64,000 nt of DNA from Prosthecobacter debontii (GTDB lineage Bacteria; Verrucomicrobiota; Verrucomicrobiia; Verrucomicrobiales; Akkermansiaceae): NCBI GenBank assembly GCA_945862245.1, contig CAMAXN010000009.1:1-64000 (forward strand). Direction: 5' to 3'. This document shows positions 6,890 through 15,393 of the stretch, piece after piece. The notes below the pieces were generated by a model. It saw nothing but the letters and a program-made list of their open reading frames with translations. It was not told the origin of the DNA and searched no databases. The position numbers and the translations under genes were made by a program. Every line of letters begins with the position of its first letter. The stretch's first letter is position 1.

Positions 6890-7842
6890 TGTTCCAATGT
6901 CTCGCCTTTGTCGTAAAAGTAAAAGTCAGTGCAGTAGGGTAGCCCAATAATAACTGGCGTAATAACATCATAGCCAGCCGAGGGATAAAACAGTGCTCCA
7001 TCAGGTCCCTGTTCAACTGTTTTATCAGATAGCCATCGCCGAGCCCATGCGATCAATCTTGAATCTTCCGGTTTAATTAAATTGTTTACAACAAGCTCAA
7101 GGATCCCACTAGCAGGTATGATTCTTGATTCCCCCGACAGCGTCGGGATTGCTACCTGGCTTTGCACGTGATCGGCGGCGACTGGCTTGCGACCGGCGGC
7201 AAGAAAAAATAACGAAACTAGCGACTGGAGGAAGAGGTGGTAAACCTCGATTCGCCTTCCTTGGTTATCGTCATATAAATCCGCCAAGGATTTGGAACCA
7301 TGGAAGATATTATTTCGAACGTTATAGACGAAATATCGGCACTCGCCAATCAATTCAAAAACGGAACGTGTGGGAAGTAGCTCGCCAGAGTTAACGGGAT
7401 TTCGGAGTTCGGTGATCCGTTTAAAAAACTGCTCGCCCTCCTCGGCCTTGGCGGGATCTTCGGTTCGGATTCGGGTCCATGGCGCGTCCAAATCTGGCAA
7501 TTGCCCGAGTGGCGCAAAAGCACGCTGAAGGAGAGTCGTGTCATGTTGACACTTCTTCCGAAGGTGCTTTTCCAGCGCCTTCTGTTGTTTGCCCTCAGAC
7601 AATCTAATAGGCCTCCCATTTTCATCCAAGCCCACCGGAAACTCGGTCTTGTGGCCATTCGTCTCGGTGTTTTCCCAATCAACCTGATAAATCGAATTGT
7701 AGAGAAAAAACTCAAAAATGAATGGTGTCGCGGGCATGATCGCACGCGATGGCCCCCTTCGTTGTTTGACCAAATAAAGCTGCCTTGAATTATCAAGATG
7801 GATTTGGTGCAGCGTATCAATCATTCTTGCTGGGTTTTCCAT
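6862..7842 (-). CDS. HEPN-domain-like protein, C-terminus formed by a repeat
   Basis: The protein has about 326 residues and no close family that I recognise. Residues near 163-185 read ELIGECRYFVYNVRNNIFHG, which contains RNNIFH, an R-x4-H motif of the type that forms the RNase site in HEPN domains. It is flanked by helices as in HEPN (EVYHLFLQSLVSLFFLA). HEPN proteins occur widely in abortive-infection and toxin systems. The last residues (MLGICFFT) and the stop are encoded by the cassette repeat, so the natural C-terminus was probably lost. The start is the ATG of MENPARMI; a TTG five codons upstream is also open. Confidence 0.6.
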   Translation of the reverse strand: MENPARMIDTLHQIHLDNSRQLYLVKQRRGPSRAIMPATPFIFEFFLYNSIYQVDWENTETNGHKTEFPVGLDENGRPIRLSEGKQQKALEKHLRKKCQHDTTLLQRAFAPLGQLPDLDAPWTRIRTEDPAKAEEGEQFFKRITELRNPVNSGELLPTRSVFELIGECRYFVYNVRNNIFHGSKSLADLYDDNQGRRIEVYHLFLQSLVSLFFLAAGRKPVAADHVQSQVAIPTLSGESRIIPASGILELVVNNLIKPEDSRLIAWARRWLSDKTVEQGPDGALFYPSAGYDVITPVIIGLPYCTDFYFYDKGETLEQMLGICFFT

Positions 7843-7876
7843 GGCTTGAATCGGCAAGGTGAAGTGAAATCAGAGT

Positions 7877-8353
7877 TCATTGGTCGCCCCCGCAAACCCG
7901 CCGCCCGAGCCATAGCTGTGAGTGCGGCACGCGTCTTTCGAGACGATCTATCAGGTGGTCGCCGATGCCGCGGATCGTTTCGGGTTGGAGGCGTTGGCGG
8001 GCCTTGGTGTTGGCTGCGGTGGAAGAGGATCCGGCGCTGGACTTCGGCGCGCGCAGCAGCCACCAGGCCTGCACTTTGCGCACGACGTCCCGGCAGGATG
8101 TTTCAGGAGCGAGGGTTTGGGCAAGGAAGGCCCAGAAAGTCACATGCAGGGTGAAGCGTCGTTGGCGGCTGTTCGCTCCCGCTGAACGCCGGCGGAGAAG
8201 CGCGTCGGGGATGAGAAAGCCGAAAGTCTCGAAGAAATCCGAAAGGGTGTTGAGGGCGGCGACTTCCCGGAGTTTTTCCTGAAGTCCTGAGAGAGCGGGA
8301 CGGCCGAAGAGAATCGAGGAGAATCCTTGGAAAAACGGGGTGCTGTTGGGCAT
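7877..8353 (-). pseudogene. IS4-family transposase, N-terminal fragment
   Basis: About 150 residues match the N-terminal region of IS4-type transposases: LREVAALNTLSDFFETFG, a short gap with LRRRSAGANSRQRRF, and TLHVTFWAFLAQTLAPE with SCRDVVRKVQAWW. The DDE catalytic domain is missing. Similarity ends near 7900, close to the promoter side of the HEPN-like gene. It is therefore a remnant that cannot transpose on its own. Confidence 0.7.
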
Positions 8354-8422
8354 TACAATAGGTATCACTACCTACGGAATGAAGCGAGTAAAATCTGTTC
8401 AAAAGTAAAGCACTCCGCCACC

Positions 8423-8743
8423 ATGGCGGCCATGAAATCGCGACTCACCCGCCGCTACGCCACCTTGCAAAAGCAGCTCGCCGGCATCGGCCCCGTGAGC
8501 CAAGGCAGCGTCGCCTTCCAACCGCCGGGGTCATGGCGGTGGACGTTCAAGGTGAAAGGCAAGACCGCCTGTGTCGCGCTGTCCGCGGAGCAGGCGACCG
8601 AGATGCTCCAAGCCATCGAGAACCACAAGCGGGTGGAGGAGATTGTGAGGGAAATGAGGGAAATCACCCAGACCTTGATCCTCGAAACGGTTCCCGGAAT
8701 CCGGCGGCAAAAGCCGCTCTCCGCCATCCCAAAAGCACGTTAA
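8423..8743 (+). CDS. DUF6788-like small protein next to transposase remnant
   Basis: The 106-residue product is basic: MAAMKSRLTRRYATLQKQLA, then WRWTFKVKGKTACVALSAEQ and a long helix IENHKRVEEIVREMREI. It resembles small DUF6788-type proteins that often sit beside IS elements in Verrucomicrobiota and Planctomycetota; this match is from memory and tentative. It is divergent from the IS4 fragment, with about 70 bp between them, so both may derive from one mobile unit. The ATG at 8423 was preferred over upstream starts because the protein-like sequence begins there. Confidence 0.5.
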   Translation: MAAMKSRLTRRYATLQKQLAGIGPVSQGSVAFQPPGSWRWTFKVKGKTACVALSAEQATEMLQAIENHKRVEEIVREMREITQTLILETVPGIRRQKPLSAIPKAR

Positions 8744-8795
8744 GTTAGCGCCATTCCCATCTGACCCCGAACAGACCCCGAACAAGATTGGACAG

Positions 8796-8830
8796 GAAAA
8801 AGCCCGGCTCGCAATCGCGCAAGCCGGGCT
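8796..8830 (-). terminator. Rho-independent terminator for the PEP-CTERM gene
   Basis: AGCCCGGCT and AGCCGGGCT pair around a 12-base loop. On the minus strand the stem is followed by a T-run (TTTTT). It lies about 30 bp after the stop of the gene at 8861-9424. Confidence 0.85.
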
Positions 8831-8860
8831 CTCGTAAGTCGAATGGTTGGGACCGCTACC

Positions 8861-9424
8861 TTAGCGGCGGCGACGGATGAACAATGCGAGGCCGCCCAGA
8901 CCCAGAAGTGCCATCGCTGACGATTCCGGCACGGGCGTCAGTGCCGCGCCTGTAATCACAGGCAAGGGCGAGATACCATCTAGATTGAACGCGCCAGAAC
9001 CGGTGCCGAAATTTATAGGCACATATGTGCCAGCGTTATCTGTTGCACATGTGAAGAAAAAAGATGAACCAAAATCCATGTCGATACCAAGCGATAACGG
9101 CGTATCGTTCGCGGTGGACATCTTAAGTTCAAATTTAGTGCGCGCAGTATTGCTTTCAGTGAATGTAACCCCACCAGCATTGATCGAAAATGCCTGTATG
9201 GCGAAAGCTGCGCCCACCGAGTTGTAAGTGTCTACTCCCCCACTGGAACTAAATGGGGCAAAGTCGGTGTCAAAGGTTATCGAACCTCCGAACCCAGCTG
9301 GTGCGGTCGCGGTAAGCTTATACACAACGCTGGCGGCGTTTGAGACCGAAGCCGATGCGAACATTGCCACGGCGGCGAGGGGCAAAATGGTTCCGACACT
9401 ATGTTTCTTGATTATCGCACTCAT
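8861..9424 (-). CDS. PEP-CTERM sorted surface protein
   Basis: The 187-residue exported protein has a signal peptide (GTILPLAAVAMFASASVSNA), a beta-rich middle with no recognised enzyme motif, and a classic PEP-CTERM tail: LTPVPESSAMALLGLGGLAL and then FIRRRR. The tail directs exosortase/EpsH-type processing. A strong hairpin terminator follows. The leader before the start is an A/C-rich strand (complement of TTTGTTTTGGTTGG repeats) instead of a Shine-Dalgarno site. Confidence 0.88.
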   Translation of the reverse strand: MSAIIKKHSVGTILPLAAVAMFASASVSNAASVVYKLTATAPAGFGGSITFDTDFAPFSSSGGVDTYNSVGAAFAIQAFSINAGGVTFTESNTARTKFELKMSTANDTPLSLGIDMDFGSSFFFTCATDNAGTYVPINFGTGSGAFNLDGISPLPVITGAALTPVPESSAMALLGLGGLALFIRRRR

Positions 9425-9431
9425 TGTTTTT

Positions 9432-9469
9432 TTTGTTTTGGTTGGTTTGTTTTGGTTGGTTTGTTTTGG
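9432..9469. repeat. 14-bp tandem repeat in the PEP-CTERM leader
   Basis: TTTGTTTTGGTTGG occurs twice plus a 10-base partial third unit, directly upstream of the start codon at 9424. A similar GTTTGGTTTGGTTTG leader precedes the exported protein gene at 37141. It could affect translation or slip in length. Confidence 0.7.
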
Positions 9470-9582
9470 GGGTTCATAGACTTCAAAAAAAGCTGAAACA
9501 ACGCATGTTTCTTCGCTATGCAGTTAAGTTAGCGAAGATCGGGGGGGGGAGCAAGGCGGAAATGAAAAAAAATCGGCTCTTC

Positions 9583-9718
9583 TGCTAGGGATTTACTTTC
9601 TGCGTTAGGCCCTTGAAAGATCGATTGGATCGGACCGGCCTGCCAGTCGAAGCCTTCTTGGCCTTGGTAACTTGAGCGAACTAGGCGGCGAAGACTGGAG
9701 GGCGGGGAAAAGGGGGTT
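9583..9718 (-). repeat. Long divergent cassette-type repeat, inverted orientation
   Basis: In minus orientation it begins AACCCCCTTTTCCCCGCCCT and ends GCAGAAAGTAAATCCCTAGCA, with about 100 bp of unrelated sequence between. Conserved ends with a variable centre and length (136 bp) is the pattern of this family's second type. It directly follows the stop of the lipoprotein gene. Confidence 0.6.
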
Positions 9719-9720
9719 GG

Positions 9721-10275
9721 CTATCTTATGACGCGAAAATTCCAGGAGGACAATTCGCTATAATATTTGTCATTCGTAAGCAGGCTGAAGTCGAAATTAC
9801 CCACTTTCTGAATTTCATCAGGCACTAAAACAAAACCAAGTTTTTTATTTTTAATGCCGACGTTGACGATGTAGCAAAATTCTTCGTATCCAACGTATGC
9901 ACCGTATGAATTTTTACCGTTCACTTCGGCAGTCCAAATCCATCCACATGTAGAGGATGAAGATTCGGATCCAATTATGCCGATACTTTGTTTTCTCTCA
10001 CCCAATACAAGTGCACCTTTCGAAAGGTTGCGAATCTTGACGGCATCGGGATCTTTCATCGAATTCCGTATATAAGACTCAATTTGACTCGACGACTTTC
10101 CTAGCGTAGCCTTGCAGCGTTTTATCTCATCCGGGGTAAAAATGTAATATTTTTGATGTTCTTCCAATCTCTGCTAACTCGCTATCGCTTGAGCTTGAAT
10201 GTCAGCGGTGTTAGGGCCGCAAGCGGCGAAAAATAATGATGGTAATATGAAAAGAACCAATTTGCAATTAATCAT
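9721..10275 (-). pseudogene. Lipoprotein gene with in-frame amber stop, bracketed by two repeats
   Basis: From the ATG at 10275 the frame reads a lipoprotein signal, MINCKLVLFILPSLFFAACG, with an AAC-type lipobox. It then gives PNTADIQAQAIAS, a TAG at 10174-10176, and continues in the same frame for 150 residues (LEEHQKYYIFTPDEIKRCKA to SSWNFRVIR). The second part has CGWIWTAEVNGKNSYGAYVG and other beta-rich stretches. Without the TAG it would be a 184-residue lipoprotein, so it is a recent nonsense pseudogene or a suppressed stop. The gene exactly fills the space between the inverted repeats at 10287 (12 bp before its start) and 9718 (at its stop), like a one-gene cassette. Confidence 0.65.
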
Positions 10276-10286
10276 GTGAGAATTTA

Positions 10287-10355
10287 CTGCTAGGATTTTG
10301 CTTTCTGCGGGAGACCTCTAAAATAGCCATTGGAGCGGACCGGAGGGCGAAGGGG
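10287..10355 (-). repeat. Divergent cassette-type repeat, inverted orientation
   Basis: In minus orientation it reads CCCCTTCGCCCTCCGGTCCG and ends GCAGAAAGCAAAATCCTAGCA. It is closest to the copy at 2503. From 10356 to 10518 there is about 160 bp with no gene. Confidence 0.55.
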
Positions 10356-10518
10356 CCTCGAGGGATTCTCTTTACAGTGCGCTCGTGGAGGGCGAGCCCG
10401 CGCTACGCGCGCTTGGGGATCAGGGGGCACTTGTTGTCGAAGTGGTGAGCCGGGGGGCGATTCCAACCAAAGCGTGGAAAACGCCGAGAATTGTAGATGA
10501 GCGATCGCCGTGAGAGCC

Positions 10519-10592
10519 AACCCCCTTTTCCCCTTCCCAGACCGGCTCTCCAGTGTATTCTCCGCCAAAGATAAAAAATAAATTCCTAGCAT
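10519..10592 (+). repeat. 76-bp cassette-type repeat, copy 7
   Basis: The 5' half is perfect (AACCCCCTTTTCCCCTTCCC, GGCTCTCCAGTGTATTC). The usual CTTAGGTGAAAAAGC is changed to CAAAGATAAAAAAT, and the copy ends AAATTCCTAGCAT. Confidence 0.82.
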
Positions 10593-10728
10593 GCTGGGAT
10601 CAAAAGTAGGAGAATGAAGGGTGCTGCCGCCAGATCTTCGGCAATTGTCGGGGATTTTCCACAGCCTCCCTAATTTCGCGCAGCCTCCCGGCTTTATCCC
10701 GCAGCAACATCCAACCCCACCGTCCCAC

Positions 10729-12915
10729 ATGATCCCCACACCTCCGACCTCCTCCGCATCCCGAACCGCGCACCTGGCGTCCGCCGTTTTCAGTGCCGCC
10801 CTCTTTCTTGCCTCCGCCGGCACCCTGCTCGCGCAGGAAAATGAAGGCTGGAATCCCGACACGACCTTTCCTGCGATCACTCCGGCGGAGCAGATCAAGC
10901 TGATGGAAATCCCGAAGGGCTACCGGCTAGAGTGCATCGCGAGCGAGCCGATGGTCGAGGAGCCGGCGAGCTTCGCCTTCGATGGCAACGGGGCGATGTA
11001 TGTCTGCGAGTGGCGCACCTACATGCAGGACGAGCACGCCACGAAGCAGCTCGATCCCGTGAGCCGCGTGGTGAAGCTCGTGGACACGGACGGCGATGGG
11101 ATCATGGACAAGCGCACGGTGTTTATCGACAACGTCATCCTCCCGCGCACGGTGCTTGCGCTGCACGACCGGGTGCTGGTGAATTTCACGCAGTCGAACT
11201 CGGTGTACGCCTATTTCGATGACAACAAGGACGGCGTCGCGGACCGCCACGAGGTGGTCTTTGAGGGCAACAAGAACGGCGGGAACATCGAGCATCAAAA
11301 CACCGGTATGCTGTGGAATCTCGATAACACGATTTGCACGAATGATTTCCGCTTTCGCTACGCCGACGGCAAGCTGACGCCGGGCAAGCACGATGTCGCG
11401 CGCATCAGCCAGTGGGGTCTGGCGCGGGATGACGACGGGCGGCTTTTTTCATCGTGGGCGGGCGGGGCGAATCCCGCGCACTCCTTCCAGCTTCCGGCCG
11501 GGTATCCGATCCTGCAGGTTCCCGAGCACGCGCCGGGCTACCGCGTGCCGTATGCCACGTGCCCGGTGTGGGACGACTCCTCGGGTGGCTACCATTTTGA
11601 CGAAAAGCGCATCCTCAAGGATCTGTCGGCCTGCTGCGGGCAGACGGTGTTGCGCAGCCATTTGATGCCGGAGTTTTACGGTCGCGTGGTGACGTGCGAG
11701 CCGGTGGGCCGCTTTCTGCGCATGAGCACGATCGACTGGAAGGACGGCCTCGGCGTGGCGGACAACTCGTTTCCCAAGAGCGAATTCATCCGCAGCACCC
11801 ACGCCTATTTCCGGCCCGTATGGACCGAGACCGCGCCCGACGGCTCGTTCGTTTTCTCCGACATGTATCGCGGCATCATCCAGGAAAAGCAGTGGTTTCC
11901 GACCGAGGGGGGCAATAAGGCCTGGGTCGCCCGTTATCTTCGCGTGAAGAAGTGGGGGATGATCGACGTCGTCCGCCACGGGCGCATTTTCCGCTTCCTG
12001 CCCGAGGGCAAAAAGGCCGGCCCACAGCCCCGCATGCTGGATGAAACGCCGGTGCAACTCGTGGCCCATCTCGCGCATCCGAACGGCTGGTGGCGCGACA
12101 CCGCGCAGATGCTGATCGTCTCGCGCGCCGACAAATCGGCGGTGCCTGCGCTGACGGCGATGGCCACCAGCCACGCCGACGCCAACGCGCGCATTCACTC
12201 GCTCTGGGCGTTGCAGGGGCTCGGCGCGTTGACGAAGGAAACCATCCTCGCCGCCACCAAGCACGCCCACCCGCGGGTGCGCCGCGCCGCGGTGCAGCTC
12301 GCCGAGCCGTTGCTCGTGAGTAAGGACGCGGACGCCGCCAAGGCGCTCACCGCACTCACCGCCGACCCGGACGCGCATGTGCGCACGCAGTTGGTCCTCG
12401 CGAACCACGCCGCCGGGCTGAACCAGCCGGAGGCGCTCACCGCGACCGCCAGCCCGATCATCACGCCGCTGCTGAACAAATTGGAAGCTGGGAAAAACGT
12501 GGCCGCCCTCGGCGAGTCCGCGCGGCAGGGCAAACAGATCTACGAAACCCTCTGCACCACTTGTCACGGCGCCGACGGCAAGGGCGTGCAGCAGGGCGAC
12601 AAGTTGCTCGCGCCGGCATTTACGATGTCGCCGTGGTTCGCGGGCAGCGGCAACGTGAACGCCCTCGCCCGCATCATTCTGAAAGGCCAGACCGGACCCA
12701 TCGCCGGCGTGGCCTACGGTGAAGGGCTGATGCTCCCGCTGGAGGGAACCTACAACGACGAGCAGATCGCCAGCGTCATCAACTTCATCGGCCAAAGCTG
12801 GCATAAGTGGCTCAAGCCCGTGGCCGCCGCCGACATCGCCGCCGTGCGCAAAGCCACCGTCGACCGCAAGACGCCGTGGACGCACGAGGAGTTGCTCGAG
12901 GTTTCGGAAAAGTAG
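10729..12915 (+). CDS. PVC-type heme-binding CxxCH protein (propeller + HEAT + cytochrome c)
   Basis: The 728-residue exported protein belongs to a family common in Verrucomicrobiota and Planctomycetota. After a signal segment (LASAVFSAALFLASAGTLLA) comes a glucose-dehydrogenase-like propeller (LECIASEPMVEEPASFAFDG, KLVDTDGDGIMDKRTVFID). A HEAT-like region with PRVRRAAVQLAE and a C-terminal c-type cytochrome domain with ETLCTTCHGADGKG, whose CTTCH is the heme site, follow. It is likely a periplasmic electron-transfer protein linked to sugar or polymer oxidation. The start was taken at the ATG before the signal peptide, since the upstream GTG at 10621 reads proline-rich non-family sequence. 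No terminator was seen. Confidence 0.88.
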   Translation: MIPTPPTSSASRTAHLASAVFSAALFLASAGTLLAQENEGWNPDTTFPAITPAEQIKLMEIPKGYRLECIASEPMVEEPASFAFDGNGAMYVCEWRTYMQDEHATKQLDPVSRVVKLVDTDGDGIMDKRTVFIDNVILPRTVLALHDRVLVNFTQSNSVYAYFDDNKDGVADRHEVVFEGNKNGGNIEHQNTGMLWNLDNTICTNDFRFRYADGKLTPGKHDVARISQWGLARDDDGRLFSSWAGGANPAHSFQLPAGYPILQVPEHAPGYRVPYATCPVWDDSSGGYHFDEKRILKDLSACCGQTVLRSHLMPEFYGRVVTCEPVGRFLRMSTIDWKDGLGVADNSFPKSEFIRSTHAYFRPVWTETAPDGSFVFSDMYRGIIQEKQWFPTEGGNKAWVARYLRVKKWGMIDVVRHGRIFRFLPEGKKAGPQPRMLDETPVQLVAHLAHPNGWWRDTAQMLIVSRADKSAVPALTAMATSHADANARIHSLWALQGLGALTKETILAATKHAHPRVRRAAVQLAEPLLVSKDADAAKALTALTADPDAHVRTQLVLANHAAGLNQPEALTATASPIITPLLNKLEAGKNVAALGESARQGKQIYETLCTTCHGADGKGVQQGDKLLAPAFTMSPWFAGSGNVNALARIILKGQTGPIAGVAYGEGLMLPLEGTYNDEQIASVINFIGQSWHKWLKPVAAADIAAVRKATVDRKTPWTHEELLEVSEK

Positions 12916-12960
12916 GCTGGCTGTTGCGGGACATTTGATAATGTCTCACGCAAAGGTCGC

Positions 12961-13419
12961 AATGTGAAGTGGAGCGTGCCGCTGGGAACCCATGCCCATG
13001 CCACGCCGATCCTCGCGGCGAGCGCCGGGGCGAGGGAGGCGGTCGGGCCGAAGATCTTTCACTCGACGTGGTCCTCGCCCGCGCTGGGCCAGCTCGGCGG
13101 GCGCGACGCGATCATCTTCTGCGGTGGCGACGGGATCGTGCGCGCCTTTGAGCCGCTGGCGAAAGCGCCGCCCGCGGGGGAGGTCGCGAAGCTGCAGTCG
13201 GTGTGGCGCTACGACCCCGATTCCACCGCGCCGAAGGAAGACGTGCAGCGCTTTCTCAGCAACCGCCTGCAGGGTCCGAGCAATATCTACGGGATGCCGG
13301 TGCTGCTCGGCGACCGCCTGTTTGTCGGCGGAGGCGTGGACATTTACTGGGGCAAAAACGAAGCGTGGCTCCAATGCGTGCGCACCGCCGGCGCGGGCGA
13401 CATCACCAGCCAGCCTGAC
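12961..13419 (+). pseudogene. PQQ-type beta-propeller protein, internal fragment
   Basis: About 153 residues read like part of a PQQ-binding or outer-membrane assembly propeller: SVPLGTHAHATPILAAS, DAIIFCGGDGIVRAFEPLA, YGMPVLLGDRLFVGGGVDIY and WGKNEAWLQCV. Neither a signal peptide nor the remaining blades are present. The left edge is abrupt just after the heme gene. The right edge runs into the repeat at 13420, which supplies the final codons. The GTG at 12964 is open but is not a credible native start. Confidence 0.7.
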
Positions 13420-13495
13420 AACCCCCTTTACCCCTTCCCAGAGCGGCTCTCCAGTGTATTCACCGCCCTAGGTGAAACAGCAAATTCCTAGCATT
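13420..13495 (+). repeat. 76-bp cassette-type repeat, copy 8
   Basis: Conserved copy with the variant centre CACCGCCCTAGGTGAAACAG shared with the copy at 16509. It cuts the PQQ-propeller fragment on its left. Confidence 0.88.
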
Positions 13496-13511
13496 TTTCA
13501 TGTGTGGAAAA

Positions 13512-13577
13512 TGACACCCGCCGCCCCGCTCCGTGACACCCGCCCCGCCGCTCCGTGACACTCGCCCCCCCGCTCCG
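13512..13577. repeat. Three 22-bp GC-rich tandem repeats
   Basis: Three consecutive units beginning TGACACCCGCC (third TGACACTCGCC) and ending GCTCCG fill 66 bp just after the repeat. The rest of 13496-13666 holds no gene. Confidence 0.75.
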
Positions 13578-13666
13578 CAACCGCCAATTCCAGTACACCC
13601 ATACACCCGACGGAATCCGTTCCTTTCTTGCCCGCTCGCGGTTCCGCTTCGTAACGCGGAGCAGGA

Positions 13667-15238
13667 TCAAACCCTGATTTCCCAGCGCGACGGATTAGGA
13701 AACCTTGCAGTCATCCATTGGCTCCATATTTCCCCCACCTCTGCCGGATCCTGGACATTCAGCCACCGTTTGCCTGGCAAATCCCGGGTTTCGAAGGTGG
13801 CGTATTCATCCGCCGGGCGGGACATGGAACGGTGCAAGCCGTGATAGGCCAATTCCAGCGGATACTTGTGCCAGACACCGAAGTGATCGAAAGCTTGGCG
13901 GGCCTTTTCCCGTTCGTAAAGACACGGATAGTGGACCGAGAAATCCCGCAGGTGATCCAAACCCTGTTCATGGTGCAGGCGGCTAACGATGTGCCCACGG
14001 GAGCGGTTCCATATGTTATCGGAGGCTAGCAACTCAGGAATCTTTGGAATGAGATCCCCGGATGCAATTTGGATCAGGTGATCCTCAACGCTGGTATCCA
14101 TGAGGAAAAACATGTCGTCATTGACCCACAACACACGGTCGGCTTGGGAGAACGCGCGCAGGAGAGCCTGAGTATAGGAGGGTTCCAGCTGGAAGATACC
14201 CTCATCCAGCCATTCCGGCCGGGCGGTCCCATAAATGATGACAGGCCACGGATGCTGCCAGTGTTTTTGGATCGAGCGCAATGCATACCGCAGGGACTCG
14301 CCCTTCATGGGATCACCCTCAAGGTGAAACGGAATAGCGATGAGATCCGACAGTGGTGCTTTCTCAGTCCATTTCTTGATGGTCATTGAGGGACGAGGCA
14401 TGGGTAGGAAACCCTGAAGCTGCCAAGTCGCGAGAACCTTGCCCTTGTCCTCTCCGGAACAGTGGTAGAACCATGCGCGGTGCTTACGCCCCGGCTCACC
14501 TGCCGGAGGCAGGCGGTTCCAGACCGCAGGAAGCGGGCGCCATACGATTTTGCCGTCGCTTACCGCATCCCTCAGGCAAAGGTTGAAATGATCCTCAAGA
14601 GTCATTGCCGACATCAACGGGCGCCGCAGATACAGGAGAAAATTCTCGGCCGTGGCACGGTCCAGCAAAAACACGCCATCGTTGCAGCGGTTGTGGTTCG
14701 ATTCCGTGCCGCGCTGGAGGTGCTTTATCACCCCTGCCTGCCGATCTTCGCTTGAATGTAATTGCTCCGGCTCGGGCATGACCCACAGTCCCGGCTCGGA
14801 AAGATCATCCAGCGGGTGAGGTGCCAGGGGATGAACCATCACATCTGCATCTAGGTAAATCATCCAGTCGGCATCGCTGGCGAGAAACTCCGCAAGCATA
14901 CCGGCAAGGACGTCAGCGGTGGAAGCATCACCGGAAGGCGGCTGGCGCCAAACCCTCATTTCTATCAAATTCCGCTCCGCCCACGCGGCAATGGACGGAG
15001 CCATCCCCGCAATCCACGCATGCCCTCCATAGTGCCAGGTATAGGCGCGGAGCTTCCGCAACCTGGAGGGATCCGCTATGGACTTTGGTAAGCGGACGGG
15101 GCTTTTGCCACCCAGTGAAATTTGCAGCGAGAAGGGCTCGGCACCCTCGGTCGTTGTGTCCGTCCCCAACTCCTGGATTGACCAGCATGGAGCTGACCAA
15201 ATGGGGCTACTCCCAGGGTTCGTGTCTGATTTCCGCAT
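13667..15238 (-). CDS. Two-domain glycosyltransferase/phosphotransferase (GT plus Stealth-like)
   Basis: The 523-residue protein has no signal peptide. Residues about 60-260 look like a GT-A glycosyltransferase that edits galactose or hexosamine chains: LASDADWMIYLDADVMVHPL carries the DxD metal site, and NDGVFLLDRATAENFLLYL and EDHFNLCLRDA follow. Residues about 300-510 resemble Stealth capsule phosphotransferases: IPFHLEGDPMKGESLRYALR, ADRVLWVNDDMFFLMDTS with the conserved NDD, and later HYPCLYEREKARQAF. Both active-site motifs are intact. It is probably cytosolic and makes a surface glycan; no other glycan genes are nearby except the truncated methyltransferases at 0.3-1.3 kb. Confidence 0.75.
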   Translation of the reverse strand: MRKSDTNPGSSPIWSAPCWSIQELGTDTTTEGAEPFSLQISLGGKSPVRLPKSIADPSRLRKLRAYTWHYGGHAWIAGMAPSIAAWAERNLIEMRVWRQPPSGDASTADVLAGMLAEFLASDADWMIYLDADVMVHPLAPHPLDDLSEPGLWVMPEPEQLHSSEDRQAGVIKHLQRGTESNHNRCNDGVFLLDRATAENFLLYLRRPLMSAMTLEDHFNLCLRDAVSDGKIVWRPLPAVWNRLPPAGEPGRKHRAWFYHCSGEDKGKVLATWQLQGFLPMPRPSMTIKKWTEKAPLSDLIAIPFHLEGDPMKGESLRYALRSIQKHWQHPWPVIIYGTARPEWLDEGIFQLEPSYTQALLRAFSQADRVLWVNDDMFFLMDTSVEDHLIQIASGDLIPKIPELLASDNIWNRSRGHIVSRLHHEQGLDHLRDFSVHYPCLYEREKARQAFDHFGVWHKYPLELAYHGLHRSMSRPADEYATFETRDLPGKRWLNVQDPAEVGEIWSQWMTARFPNPSRWEIRV

Positions 15239-15393
15239 GGTCGAATTGCCAAGCCTGGCTTCGGATATGTCAAACTCTTTTCATCCTGCCAGACCCGTCA
15301 AATCCCGCATGCCGCTCGCGGCAATCCGGTCAGCTGCGATCTTGACGATTTTTCCATCGCCAGAACCACGGGCAGCGATTACGAAGAGCCATC

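Noticed and set aside
11449-12885. Long minus-strand open frame opposite the heme protein
   Set aside because: The plus strand carries the conserved propeller and CTTCH motif; the minus frame is Arg/His-rich shadow sequence.
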